A stretch of 64,000 bases of DNA from Aeromicrobium fastidiosum (GTDB lineage Bacteria; Actinomycetota; Actinomycetes; Propionibacteriales; Nocardioidaceae): positions 1,178,001 through 1,242,000 of the forward strand of contig NZ_JAGIOG010000001.1 in assembly GCF_017876595.1 (NCBI RefSeq), read 5' to 3'. The position numbers were made by a program, and so were the translations under genes. Positions 42,168-49,819 of this stretch are shown in pieces; the first letter of the stretch is position 1; each line of letters opens with the position of its first letter. A model generated the notes under the pieces. That model was not told where the DNA came from and did no database searches. It worked only from the letters and a program-made list of their open reading frames with translations.

Positions 42168-42823
42168 TGAGCGGCGGCGGGTCACGTCGGTTGCGTGTCG
42201 CGTCCGTCGACGACGACACGGTGGTGCGGGCCGGACTCCCGCTGCTCCTGCCCATGTTCGACTTCGAGGCCCAGCTCGACTCGGTCGAGGCGCTCCTGGC
42301 CGAGCGGGTGGACGTCGACGTCGTGCTGCTCGACCTCGAGCTCGACACGTCGACGACCGCGAGGTCTCAAGGCGGTGCTGCCGTGCGCGCCGTCAGCGAC
42401 GCGGGCTACAACGTGCTGATCTACACCAACGAGAGACGACGTGAGGTTCTCGCGGGCTGCCTGTCGAAGGGCGCGCGCGGAGTGGTCGGCAAGACGGCAC
42501 CGATCGAGGTGCTCGAGCGTGCGGTCATCGCTGTCGGCGCCGGTGAGGTCGTCATGACCCAGACGATGGTCGGTCTCGTCGAGCTCGCAGACCATCGCGG
42601 TCTGATCGGCGGGCTGACGACACGGCAGCGCGAGGTGCTGTCGGCGCGGGCGCGCGGCGAGTCGTTCGCGAGCATCGGCGAGCGCCTCTTCATCAGTGCG
42701 CGCACCGCCGAGGACCACTGGGCGAACGTCGCCAACACGTTCGCCGACTACCTGGCGACCCACTCGGCGGCCGATCTGGAGAGGCACCTGGGGCTGGGCC
42801 CGGGCGACCTGCTCGACGACTGA
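42167..42823 (+). CDS. NarL/LuxR-type response regulator
   Basis: A 218-residue regulator. The receiver has acidic residues VDDD (15-17), the phospho-acceptor Asp56 in VVLLDLELD, and a conserved Lys in VVGKTAP. The C-terminal HTH has LTTRQREVLSARARGESFASIGERLFISARTAEDHWANV. It partners the kinase encoded directly upstream. The three small envelope-type genes that follow (42955-43938) are possible targets. Confidence 0.9.
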   Translation: MSGGGSRRLRVASVDDDTVVRAGLPLLLPMFDFEAQLDSVEALLAERVDVDVVLLDLELDTSTTARSQGGAAVRAVSDAGYNVLIYTNERRREVLAGCLSKGARGVVGKTAPIEVLERAVIAVGAGEVVMTQTMVGLVELADHRGLIGGLTTRQREVLSARARGESFASIGERLFISARTAEDHWANVANTFADYLATHSAADLERHLGLGPGDLLDD

Positions 42824-42954
42824 GCCTCGCCGCCCCCGTGAACCCGTGGTTTCCCGGTGTCGCCGGGGGACCTTGGGACGCCACGCTGGGGCACGCCGCA
42901 GACGAGTCGTACGACTGACGTCCAGGCCCCTGCCCGAGCCAGTGAGAGAGAGCC

Positions 42955-43149
42955 ATGATGAGCAGAGAAAGTGCCGGCATCCTGCTGGCCGTGATCGGCG
43001 GGATCGCGTTGGCGGTCGCGGGCGTGAAGTTCTTCGTGATCGGCTTCTACCCCGAAGAGCTCGTCCCGTTCGCCGTCATCGGCGTCGTCGGTGCTGCGCT
43101 GTGCTGGACCGGCAGCAAGCTCTACCAGGCCGCGAAGCAGGCGGGATAG
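42955..43149 (+). CDS. Small two-helix membrane protein
   Basis: A 64-residue protein with two helices (about 8-28 and 38-54) and a short polar end (SKLYQAAKQAG). GAGAGAGAG lies just before the ATG pair. It is followed after 4 bp by the next gene, so it is first in a three-gene group 42955-43938. No family recognised. Confidence 0.7.
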   Translation: MMSRESAGILLAVIGGIALAVAGVKFFVIGFYPEELVPFAVIGVVGAALCWTGSKLYQAAKQAG

Positions 43150-43153
43150 GGCC

Positions 43154-43552
43154 ATGGCGAAGATCGACGACAAGTTCGCTGCCACCCTCTTCACCGTCGG
43201 GACGAACCTCTCCTTCGAGCAGGTGCTCGCCGCGGCCGATGACGTCGCGGAGCGCTCGGCGGGCCTGATCACGAAGATCCACCGGGACGAGACCGACGCG
43301 GAGGAGGGCTTCATCGCCTTCCACGTGAAGAAGGGCGGATTCGCCAAGGTCGGAGCCTTCGCGGTCACCTACGCCCCTCCGGACGACACCACCGACACCG
43401 GCACCGTGACGTTCTTGCCCGGCACGTACCTGACGTCTCGTGCGACCGTCCTGCTCATCCCGATCGGCCCGGCCGACAGCGCCGCACTCAAGCCGTTCCA
43501 GACGTTCTCGCGGCTGTTGAAGCAGTCGGTGTCGGATGAGGCAGCGGCATGA
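43154..43552 (+). CDS. Hypothetical soluble protein
   Basis: A 132-residue protein, MAKIDDKFAATLFTVGTNLSFEQVLAAADDVAERS..., without signal peptide. The middle has a beta-rich FIAFHVKKGGFAKVGAFAVTYAPP and GTVTFLPGTYLTSRATVLLIPIGP. Its stop overlaps the start of the following lipoprotein gene by 4 bp (ATGA). No domain recognised; the gene structure makes it real. Confidence 0.7.
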   Translation: MAKIDDKFAATLFTVGTNLSFEQVLAAADDVAERSAGLITKIHRDETDAEEGFIAFHVKKGGFAKVGAFAVTYAPPDDTTDTGTVTFLPGTYLTSRATVLLIPIGPADSAALKPFQTFSRLLKQSVSDEAAA

Positions 43553-43938
43553 CGGGCCAGCGCACGACCTCATCTCGAGTGGGTCGCCGGGTGGCAGCAG
43601 CATCGCTGCTGTGCTCGATCGTCGCGCTGACGTCCGCCGGGTGCGCCGACGCCGCGCCGAGCATCGTGGGCGTGTGGTCGGCCTCGGACGGCAGCGTCAC
43701 CAAGACCATCACCGAGGACGGCCAGTGCTCCGGCATGTACTACAACGGCACCGAGCCGCTCGACATCGGCGGCGGGATGAGCTGCACCTTGTCCGATGCC
43801 GAGACGGATGGCCGCTACACCTTGGTGGTGCGTCAACCGCCCAACCAGGCCAGCTACCAGGTCGCCTTCGACAGTGACGACCAGATGACCGTCTACACGT
43901 CCGGGGGCACCGAGATCGTGACGCTGACCAGGCAGTAG
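43549..43938 (+). CDS. Lipoprotein of unknown function
   Basis: A 129-residue protein with a basic N-terminus, hydrophobic helix and the lipobox LTSAGC (Cys about 32). The mature part (SIVGVWSASDGSVTKTITEDGQCSG) resembles small beta-barrel lipocalin-like domains that begin with a G-x-W motif. It is exported and lipid-anchored on the outer face of the membrane. Coupled to the upstream gene by ATGA. Confidence 0.75.
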   Translation: MTGQRTTSSRVGRRVAAASLLCSIVALTSAGCADAAPSIVGVWSASDGSVTKTITEDGQCSGMYYNGTEPLDIGGGMSCTLSDAETDGRYTLVVRQPPNQASYQVAFDSDDQMTVYTSGGTEIVTLTRQ

Positions 43939-43959
43939 CGGCCTGCGCACGCCGCATGA

Positions 43960-44015
43960 GATGTGGGCAGGTTCTGCTGGTTTCGGCGGCACGGACCGAC
44001 AGGAAGTGCCCACAT
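43960..44015. repeat. Long inverted repeat upstream of the MFS gene
   Basis: GATGTGGGCA (43960-43969) and TGCCCACATC (44006-44015) are perfect inverted copies separated by about 37 bp. They lie just after the lipoprotein gene and about 105 bp before the first MFS gene. They may be a regulator site for the exporter, a terminator, or a small palindromic repeat element. Confidence 0.6.
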
Positions 44016-44119
44016 CGTGTGGCAGGGACGTCGCGGCGGAGCGTGAGCCCGCGCACGTTCCGTGGGATCGGGAACAAGCGGGCCCTTAACATGGTTGCAG
44101 CAAGCAATCGCTTCACGCG

Positions 44120-45604
44120 ATGCCGTCGCCTGCCCCCATGAACTCGAAAGTCTTTTCTGTGCCCACGCAAAACCGTCGCACCCACTACTGGGTGACCTTC
44201 GCCGTCCTGTCCGTCTCCGTCGCGTCGTACACGCTGATGCAGTCGCTGACCATCCCCGTCCTGTCCGAGCTCGAGACCGAGTTCAACACCGACCAGAACA
44301 CCGTCACGTGGCTGCTGACCGGCTACCTGCTGTCGGCATCGGTCTTCACCCCCATCATGGGACGACTCGGCGACGCCTACGGCAAGCAGCGCCTGCTCGT
44401 CATCTCGCTCGCGGCCCTCGCGATCGGCTCGCTCGCCGCCGCGCTGGCCCCGACGATCGGCCTGCTGATCGTCGCGCGGGTCATCCAGGGCGTCGGCGGC
44501 GGCGTGCTGCCGCTCGCTTTCGGCATCATCCGCGACGAGTTCCCGCGCGAGAAGATCGGCGGCGCGGTCAGCGTCGTCTCGTCGCTGCTGGCCGTCGGCT
44601 TCGGTGCCGGCATCGTGCTCGCCGGACCCATCACGTCCAGCCTCGGATTCCGCTGGCTGTTCTGGCTGCCGTTCATCGTGACGGCCACGGCCGCCGTCGT
44701 GGCCGCGGTCGTCGTGCCCGAGTCGCCCGTCCGCACTCCCGGACGCATCGCGATCCTGCCCGCCGTCCTGCTGTCGGCGTGGCTCGTGGCCCTCCTCCTC
44801 GGCCTGAGCCAGGCACCCAAGTGGGGCTGGGGTGACCCGCGCACGGTCGGCCTGATCGTCGTCGCGATCGTGCTGCTGGTGGCGTGGATCCGCGTCGAGC
44901 TGACGGTCGACGTCCCGCTCATCGACATGAAGATGATGCGCCTGCCCGGCGTGTGGACGACCAACCTTGTCGCGCTGCTGCTCGGTGTCGGCATGTACGC
45001 CTCGTTCGGCTTCATCCCGCAGTTCAACCAGACGCCCGCCGCCAACGGCTACGGCTTCGGCTCGACGGTCACCGAGTCGGGACTGATCCTGCTGCCGTCG
45101 GCGATTATGACCTTCCTGACCGGCCTCGTCGCGGCTCCCATCGCCCGTCGTATCGGCCCCAAGACCGTGGTCGTCGTCGGATCGGTGATCGGCGCGATCG
45201 GCATGTTCATGATGGCTGGCTGGCACGACGAGCCCTGGAAGGTCGCCGTCTCGAACGCGGTCATCGGCACCGGCATCGGCCTGGCGTTCGCGTGCCTCGC
45301 CGGCCTGATCGTCGCCGCCGTCACCCCCGCCCAGACGGGTGTGGCCAGTGGCATGAACGCCAACATCCGCACGATCGGCGGATCGATCGGCACCGCGGTC
45401 ATGGCCAGCATCGTCACGGCGCACTTCCTGCCCAGCGGCTTTCCGAAGGAGATCGGCTACACCGCCGGCTTCGTCGTCCTGGGCGGCGCGCTGCTGGCCG
45501 CAGCCTTCGCCGGGCTCATGATCCCGTCGATCTCCGAGAAGGGCATCGAGGACAAGCTCGAGCAGGAGCGTCTCGACCGCGAGCTCGCGGTCATGAGCGC
45601 CTGA
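44120..45604 (+). CDS. MFS drug-efflux type transporter (DHA2-like), first of tandem pair
   Basis: A 494-residue protein with about 14 membrane helices. The MFS signatures are TGYLLSASVFTPIMGRLGDAYGKQRLL after helix 2, ARVIQGVGGGVLPLAFGIIRDE (motif C-like antiporter region), and later GVASGMNANIRTIGGSIGTAV, typical of the 14-helix EmrB/QacA (DHA2) group. It probably exports small molecules using the proton gradient. Two Met codons (44120, 44138) are possible starts; neither has a strong SD. The C-terminal tail is acidic (EKGIEDKLEQERLDRELA). Confidence 0.85.
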   Translation: MPSPAPMNSKVFSVPTQNRRTHYWVTFAVLSVSVASYTLMQSLTIPVLSELETEFNTDQNTVTWLLTGYLLSASVFTPIMGRLGDAYGKQRLLVISLAALAIGSLAAALAPTIGLLIVARVIQGVGGGVLPLAFGIIRDEFPREKIGGAVSVVSSLLAVGFGAGIVLAGPITSSLGFRWLFWLPFIVTATAAVVAAVVVPESPVRTPGRIAILPAVLLSAWLVALLLGLSQAPKWGWGDPRTVGLIVVAIVLLVAWIRVELTVDVPLIDMKMMRLPGVWTTNLVALLLGVGMYASFGFIPQFNQTPAANGYGFGSTVTESGLILLPSAIMTFLTGLVAAPIARRIGPKTVVVVGSVIGAIGMFMMAGWHDEPWKVAVSNAVIGTGIGLAFACLAGLIVAAVTPAQTGVASGMNANIRTIGGSIGTAVMASIVTAHFLPSGFPKEIGYTAGFVVLGGALLAAAFAGLMIPSISEKGIEDKLEQERLDRELAVMSA

Positions 45605-45611
45605 CCCGATC

Positions 45612-47039
45612 GTGCGTCGACCTGTGGGACCCCGCCTGACCGTGGCGGTGCTGGCTCTCGGCACCGCCGCGTTCGGGCTCCTGCAGTCGCTGATCGTCCC
45701 CGTCCTCTCCGAGGTGCAGCGCCGGTTCGACACCGACCAGTCGACCGTCACGTGGGTGCTGACCGCCTACCTGCTCTCGGCGGCCGTCGCGACGCCGCTG
45801 ATCGGGCGCATCGGCGACGCGGTCGGCAAGCAGCGGATGCTCGTCGTCACGCTGGTCATGCTCGCGATCGGCTCGGCCATGGCAGCGGTTGCGCCCTCGA
45901 TCGAGTGGATGCTCGTCGCCCGCGTCGTGCAGGGCTTCGGCGGTGGTGTGCTGCCGCTCGCGTTCGGCATCGTCCGCGACGAGGTGTCGCCGGAGCGGTC
46001 GGGCACCGCCGTCGGCCTGCTCGCCTCGCTCGTGTCGGCGGCCTTCGGCATCGGCATCGTGCTCGCCGGACCCATCGTCGACGGGCTCGGCTACCCGTGG
46101 CTGTTCTGGCTGCCGGCGATCGCCACGACCCTGGCCGCGGTCGGTGCGGTCCTGTTCGTCCCGGCGTCGCCCGTCACGGCCAGCGGACGCATCAGCGTCC
46201 TGCCCGCGGTGCTGCTGTCGGGGTGGCTCGTCTGTCTGCTGCTCGCGGTCAGCGAGGGCAACGACCGTGGCTGGACATCGTCGACGATCCTCGGCCTGCT
46301 CGTGGCGGCCGCCGTGTTGATGGCCGGCTGGATCGCGTCCGAGCGGCGCGCGGCCGTCCCCTTGATCGACCTCGACCTGATGCGCGAGCGCGGTGTGTGG
46401 ACGTCCAACGCCGTCGCGTTCGTCGCCGGGTTCGGGACGTTCGCGTCGCTGGGCTTCCTGCCCCAGCTGCTGCAGACCCCCGTCGCGTCGGGCTACGGCT
46501 TCGGCGACTCGATCTCGCAGTCGGGGTGGGTGCTGCTGCCATCGTCGATGGCGGCGTTCGTGATGGGCTTCGTCGCGCCCCGGCTCGTGCGACGACTGAC
46601 CGCCCGGCGCGTCATCAGCATCGGAGCCGCCGCCAACGTGCTGGCCTTCTCCGGGGTCGCCCTCCTGCACGACGAGTCGTGGCACATCAGCGCCCTGATG
46701 GTGCTGCAGGGCATCGGCATCGGCTGCGTCGTCTCGAGCCTCGCGGGGGTCGTGCTGGCCTCGGTGCCGCGTCACCAGACGGGCGTCGCCAGCGGCATGA
46801 ACGCCAACATCCGGCTCATCGGCGGATCGATCGGCACCGCGATGATGGGCGGCGTCATCACGGCCCGCACGGGTGCCGGCGGCTTCCCGCTCGAGGCCGG
46901 CTACCGCGACGGCTTCCTGGTGCTGGCGGCCGTCGCCGTCGTCGCGGTGGGGGTGGCGCTGCTGATCCCACGGACCCCGGGACGTCTTGACGTCCGCGCC
47001 GGGCCAGCTGCGGACGCCGCACTGGCCCGCACCGCCTGA
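45612..47039 (+). CDS. MFS transporter, tandem paralogue
   Basis: A 475-residue paralogue of the upstream transporter, sharing its motifs (TAYLLSAAVATPLIGRIGDAVGKQRML, ARVVQGFGGGVLPLAFGIVRDE, GVASGMNANIRLIGGSIGTAM). GTG start 7 bp after the first gene's stop, so they form an operon. Retained tandem copies suggest different substrates or a heteromeric pair. A pair of tandem hairpins follows the stop. Confidence 0.85.
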   Translation: MRRPVGPRLTVAVLALGTAAFGLLQSLIVPVLSEVQRRFDTDQSTVTWVLTAYLLSAAVATPLIGRIGDAVGKQRMLVVTLVMLAIGSAMAAVAPSIEWMLVARVVQGFGGGVLPLAFGIVRDEVSPERSGTAVGLLASLVSAAFGIGIVLAGPIVDGLGYPWLFWLPAIATTLAAVGAVLFVPASPVTASGRISVLPAVLLSGWLVCLLLAVSEGNDRGWTSSTILGLLVAAAVLMAGWIASERRAAVPLIDLDLMRERGVWTSNAVAFVAGFGTFASLGFLPQLLQTPVASGYGFGDSISQSGWVLLPSSMAAFVMGFVAPRLVRRLTARRVISIGAAANVLAFSGVALLHDESWHISALMVLQGIGIGCVVSSLAGVVLASVPRHQTGVASGMNANIRLIGGSIGTAMMGGVITARTGAGGFPLEAGYRDGFLVLAAVAVVAVGVALLIPRTPGRLDVRAGPAADAALARTA

Positions 47040-47050
47040 CGTCCGCTCCC

Positions 47051-47175
47051 GGCGGGGACGTCATCCCGTTTGCGGCAACTCAGGTACTGAGGTGATGACG
47101 TCCGCGGTCCCGCGGCGGGACGTCATCCCCGTCGCGCTAACGCAGGTACTGAGGTGATGACGTCCGCGCTGCCGC
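47051..47175. repeat. 62-bp tandem repeat with paired hairpins
   Basis: Two copies of a ~62-bp unit. Each has arms GGACGTCATC and GATGACGTCC (47056-47065 with 47094-47103; 47118-47127 with 47156-47165) and a shared loop piece CAGGTACTGAGGT. It fills the gap between the convergent MFS operon and the CDP-glycerol transferase gene, so it likely works as a bidirectional double terminator. Confidence 0.8.
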
Positions 47176-47178
47176 GAC

Positions 47179-48537
47179 CTACCGGCCGAGCTCCTCCAGC
47201 AGGTCGATGAACCGCCGGGCGGGCTCGGCGCGGTCGGTGCCGAGGTAGTGGTCGGCGCGCTCCCGGCGTGCCGCGGCGAGCGGGTCCTTGCCGAGCGCCG
47301 CGTCGAGCGCACTGTCGAGCTGCGTCAGGTGGCGGTCGACGACGTACGCGGCCTGCGCCGTCGGGTGCGCGGCGCGGAAAGCGTCGGGGTCGTCTGCCTG
47401 CGCGGCGTACATGACCAGCGGCTTGAGGCTCGCCATGAAGTCGACGACGATGCCGGAGATGTCCGAGACCATCGCGTCGACGGAGTTGAACGCCTCGATC
47501 AGCGGCTCGTCCATCGCGGCCGTGCCGAAGCGGTGAGGACGTCCGGTGGCCTCGGCGTCGGCCGCGAGCATCCGGTTGACCCGGACGATCATCGCCTCGG
47601 CGTCGACGTGGTTCTGGCCGGCGAAGTGGCGGCGGAACACGACGGTGCACCCGCGGTCGAGCAGCGCCTGCACGATGCGCTCGGCCACCGCCAGCGACGA
47701 CACGTTGAGGGTGTCGTCGGCGTGCCGCCAGGTGGGCGCGTACAGCACCGTCGGGCGCTTCGGCATCCGCTGCGCGCCCGTCGTGATGCCCTCGGTCTGC
47801 GGACGTCCGATCACGCGGATCTTCTCGGCCGGCACCTCGAGGCCGGCCGCCGCGAACCGGTCGATCGCGGCCTGTCCGGCGACTGCGACGACGTCGTAGT
47901 GCAGCACCCGCTCGGAGGCGCTGAGCGGCTTGTCGCTGTCGCCGTGTCCGAGGAACACGTGGGTCGCGCCGGGGGACGCCTCGATGAACTCGGTGTTGGT
48001 CGTCGCCCCGTGCGGGTAGAGCGCACCCGTCACCGTGGCCGGGATGCGTCCCTGCACGATCGGCGTCTCGGGATACATCGCCGCGAGCTGCTCGAACAGT
48101 GCCGGCGTGCGGGCCACGACGACCCACGGGATGCCGGTGCGGTCGATCCACGGAGACCACATGCCGATGTGGTGCCCGGCCTTGCCGGCGTAGGGCATCG
48201 CGAGCCGTGGCGCGTAGGCCTCGACGGCGGCGCGCACCTCCTCGCACCCGCTGCGGTAACGCCGGAAGATCGCCGTGATGACGCCGAGGATCCCGAGGCC
48301 GAAGAAGGCGGCGGCCACCTGGAAGGCCGGCTGGACGGCGATCGCCACGGCCGTCAGCAGCACCGATAACGCCGCCGCGATCGCCCACACGCGGAAGCGG
48401 AACGGCGGGGTCGGGCGCACCCAGACGGGCTGGCCCGGCACGTGCGCGGCCAGCGGGGGACGGGCGACGGCCCCGGAGCGGGCCAGCGGTGCGGTCGCCA
48501 GTCCGAGGGCCAGGACCACGAGGGCGACGACGATCAC
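47179..48537 (-). CDS. CDP-glycerol glycerophosphotransferase family protein (TagB/TagF-like)
   Basis: A 452-residue protein with two N-terminal helical segments (about 1-20 and 50-92), then a GT-B type domain with THVFLGHGDSDKPLS, LYAPTWRHADD and MVSDISGIVVDFMASLKPLVMY, the TagB/TagF signature for glycerol- or polyol-phosphate polymer transferases. It probably takes part in wall teichoic acid or similar glycopolymer synthesis. GTG start close to the helix; no strong SD. The gene is solitary, convergent with the MFS pair and divergent from the LLM gene. Confidence 0.87.
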   Translation of the reverse strand: MIVVALVVLALGLATAPLARSGAVARPPLAAHVPGQPVWVRPTPPFRFRVWAIAAALSVLLTAVAIAVQPAFQVAAAFFGLGILGVITAIFRRYRSGCEEVRAAVEAYAPRLAMPYAGKAGHHIGMWSPWIDRTGIPWVVVARTPALFEQLAAMYPETPIVQGRIPATVTGALYPHGATTNTEFIEASPGATHVFLGHGDSDKPLSASERVLHYDVVAVAGQAAIDRFAAAGLEVPAEKIRVIGRPQTEGITTGAQRMPKRPTVLYAPTWRHADDTLNVSSLAVAERIVQALLDRGCTVVFRRHFAGQNHVDAEAMIVRVNRMLAADAEATGRPHRFGTAAMDEPLIEAFNSVDAMVSDISGIVVDFMASLKPLVMYAAQADDPDAFRAAHPTAQAAYVVDRHLTQLDSALDAALGKDPLAAARRERADHYLGTDRAEPARRFIDLLEELGR

Positions 48538-48642
48538 GAGTCGACTCTAGGGTGCGGTGACGATCGACGGTCGCCGACCGGGCGGCCACCCGTCTCGACG
48601 GGTGCCGGGAACATGTCCCGCCGGCGGGTGGTTGAATCTTGC

Positions 48643-49662
48643 ATGACCAGTGTCGGATTCCTGTCCTTCGGCCACTATCAGGCCGTCCCCGGCTCGCAGA
48701 CGCGCACCGCGAGCGACGTGCTGCTGCAGTCGATCGACCTCGCGGTCGCGAGCGAAGAGCTCGGCCTCGACGGCGCGTACTTCCGGGTGCACCACTTCGC
48801 CCGCCAGCTCGCCTCGCCGTTCCCGCTGCTCGCCGCCGTCGGCGCGCGCACGAGCCGCATCGAGATCGGCACGGGCGTCATCGACATGCGCTACGAGAAC
48901 CCCCTCTACATGGCCGAGGACGCTGCCGCGGCCGACCTCATCAGCGAGGGCAGGCTGCAGCTCGGCATCAGCCGCGGATCACCGGAGACGGCGCTGAAGG
49001 GCTACGAGTCGTTCGGCCACGTGCCGGCCGAGGGGACGTCCGATGCCGACATGGCGCGTGCCCACACCGAGCTGTTCCGCGCCGCGATCGCCGGTGCGGG
49101 GGTCGTCGACTCCGACCCCCGCATGACCGGACGCTCGGTGCGCCTGCCCGTCATGCCGCAGGCACCCGGCCTGTCCGACCGCATCTGGTGGGGTGCCGGC
49201 ACGCGCGCCACGGGTGAGTGGGCGGCGCAGCAGGGCATGAACCTGATGAGCTCGACGCTGCTGACCGAGGACACCGGCGTCCCGTTCGACGAGCTGCAGC
49301 TCGAGCAGATCCAGCGCTACAAGGCCGCCTGGACCGCCGCCGGCTGGGAGCGCGAGCCCCGCGTCTCGGTGAGCCGCAGCGTCATCCCGCTGCTCGACGC
49401 CCAGGACCGGGCCTACTTCGGCGAGCGCTCCGGCGACGACCAGCTGGGTCACCTCGACGGCGGCATCGCCCGCTTCGGCAAGTCGTACGTCGGCGAGCCC
49501 GACGCCCTCGCCGAGGAGCTGGCCAAGGACGTCGCCGTCCGCGAGGCCGACTCGCTGCTCCTGACGGTGCCCAACCAGCTGGGCGTCGCCTACAACGTCC
49601 GGCTGCTGTCGGCCCTGGCCGAGCACGTCCTGCCCGCGATCGGCTGGAAGCCCCGGGTCTGA
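48643..49662 (+). CDS. LLM-class flavin-dependent oxidoreductase
   Basis: A 339-residue luciferase-like TIM-barrel enzyme. SIDLAVASEELGLDGAYFRVHHF near the N-terminus, then TSRIEIGTGVIDMRYENPLYMAEDAAAADLISEGRLQLGISRGSPETAL, are typical of bacterial luciferase-like monooxygenases. It needs FMNH2 or F420H2 and likely oxidises a small organic substrate. ATG 48643 (MTSVGFLSFGHYQ) is chosen; the open frame upstream lies inside the divergent gene's promoter. Confidence 0.9.
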   Translation: MTSVGFLSFGHYQAVPGSQTRTASDVLLQSIDLAVASEELGLDGAYFRVHHFARQLASPFPLLAAVGARTSRIEIGTGVIDMRYENPLYMAEDAAAADLISEGRLQLGISRGSPETALKGYESFGHVPAEGTSDADMARAHTELFRAAIAGAGVVDSDPRMTGRSVRLPVMPQAPGLSDRIWWGAGTRATGEWAAQQGMNLMSSTLLTEDTGVPFDELQLEQIQRYKAAWTAAGWEREPRVSVSRSVIPLLDAQDRAYFGERSGDDQLGHLDGGIARFGKSYVGEPDALAEELAKDVAVREADSLLLTVPNQLGVAYNVRLLSALAEHVLPAIGWKPRV

Positions 49663-49679
49663 CCCGTCTCCCGCCGGGC

Positions 49680-49763
49680 GGTGGTTCCTCCACCGTCTGA
49701 GCGTGTTTGCGCGCTGAGACGGTGGAGATTCCACCGCTCCGGGCTTTCGGTGGAGCATCCACC
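49680..49763. terminator. Terminator with three GGTGG-type palindromes
   Basis: Three 15-bp palindromes occur in 84 bp: 49680-49694, 49721-49735 (GGTGGA-GAT-TCCACC) and 49749-49763 (GGTGGA-GCA-TCCACC). In addition, TCCACCGTCTGAGCG (49689-49703) pairs with 49712-49726 with one mismatch. It lies between the LLM stop and ppc and probably terminates the LLM transcript. Confidence 0.75.
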
Positions 49764-49819
49764 TCCCCGGGGTGGCCGCTGGTCACGTGGGTGACACATC
49801 GACCCGGCAGACTGGGGAC

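Noticed and set aside
43709..45751. 680-residue minus-strand frame
   Set aside because: Antisense shadow of the first MFS gene; Asp/Gly/Arg-rich with no recognisable domain.
47051..47175. Possible CRISPR-like repeats
   Set aside because: Only two units, each an internal hairpin without spacers; better explained as tandem terminators.
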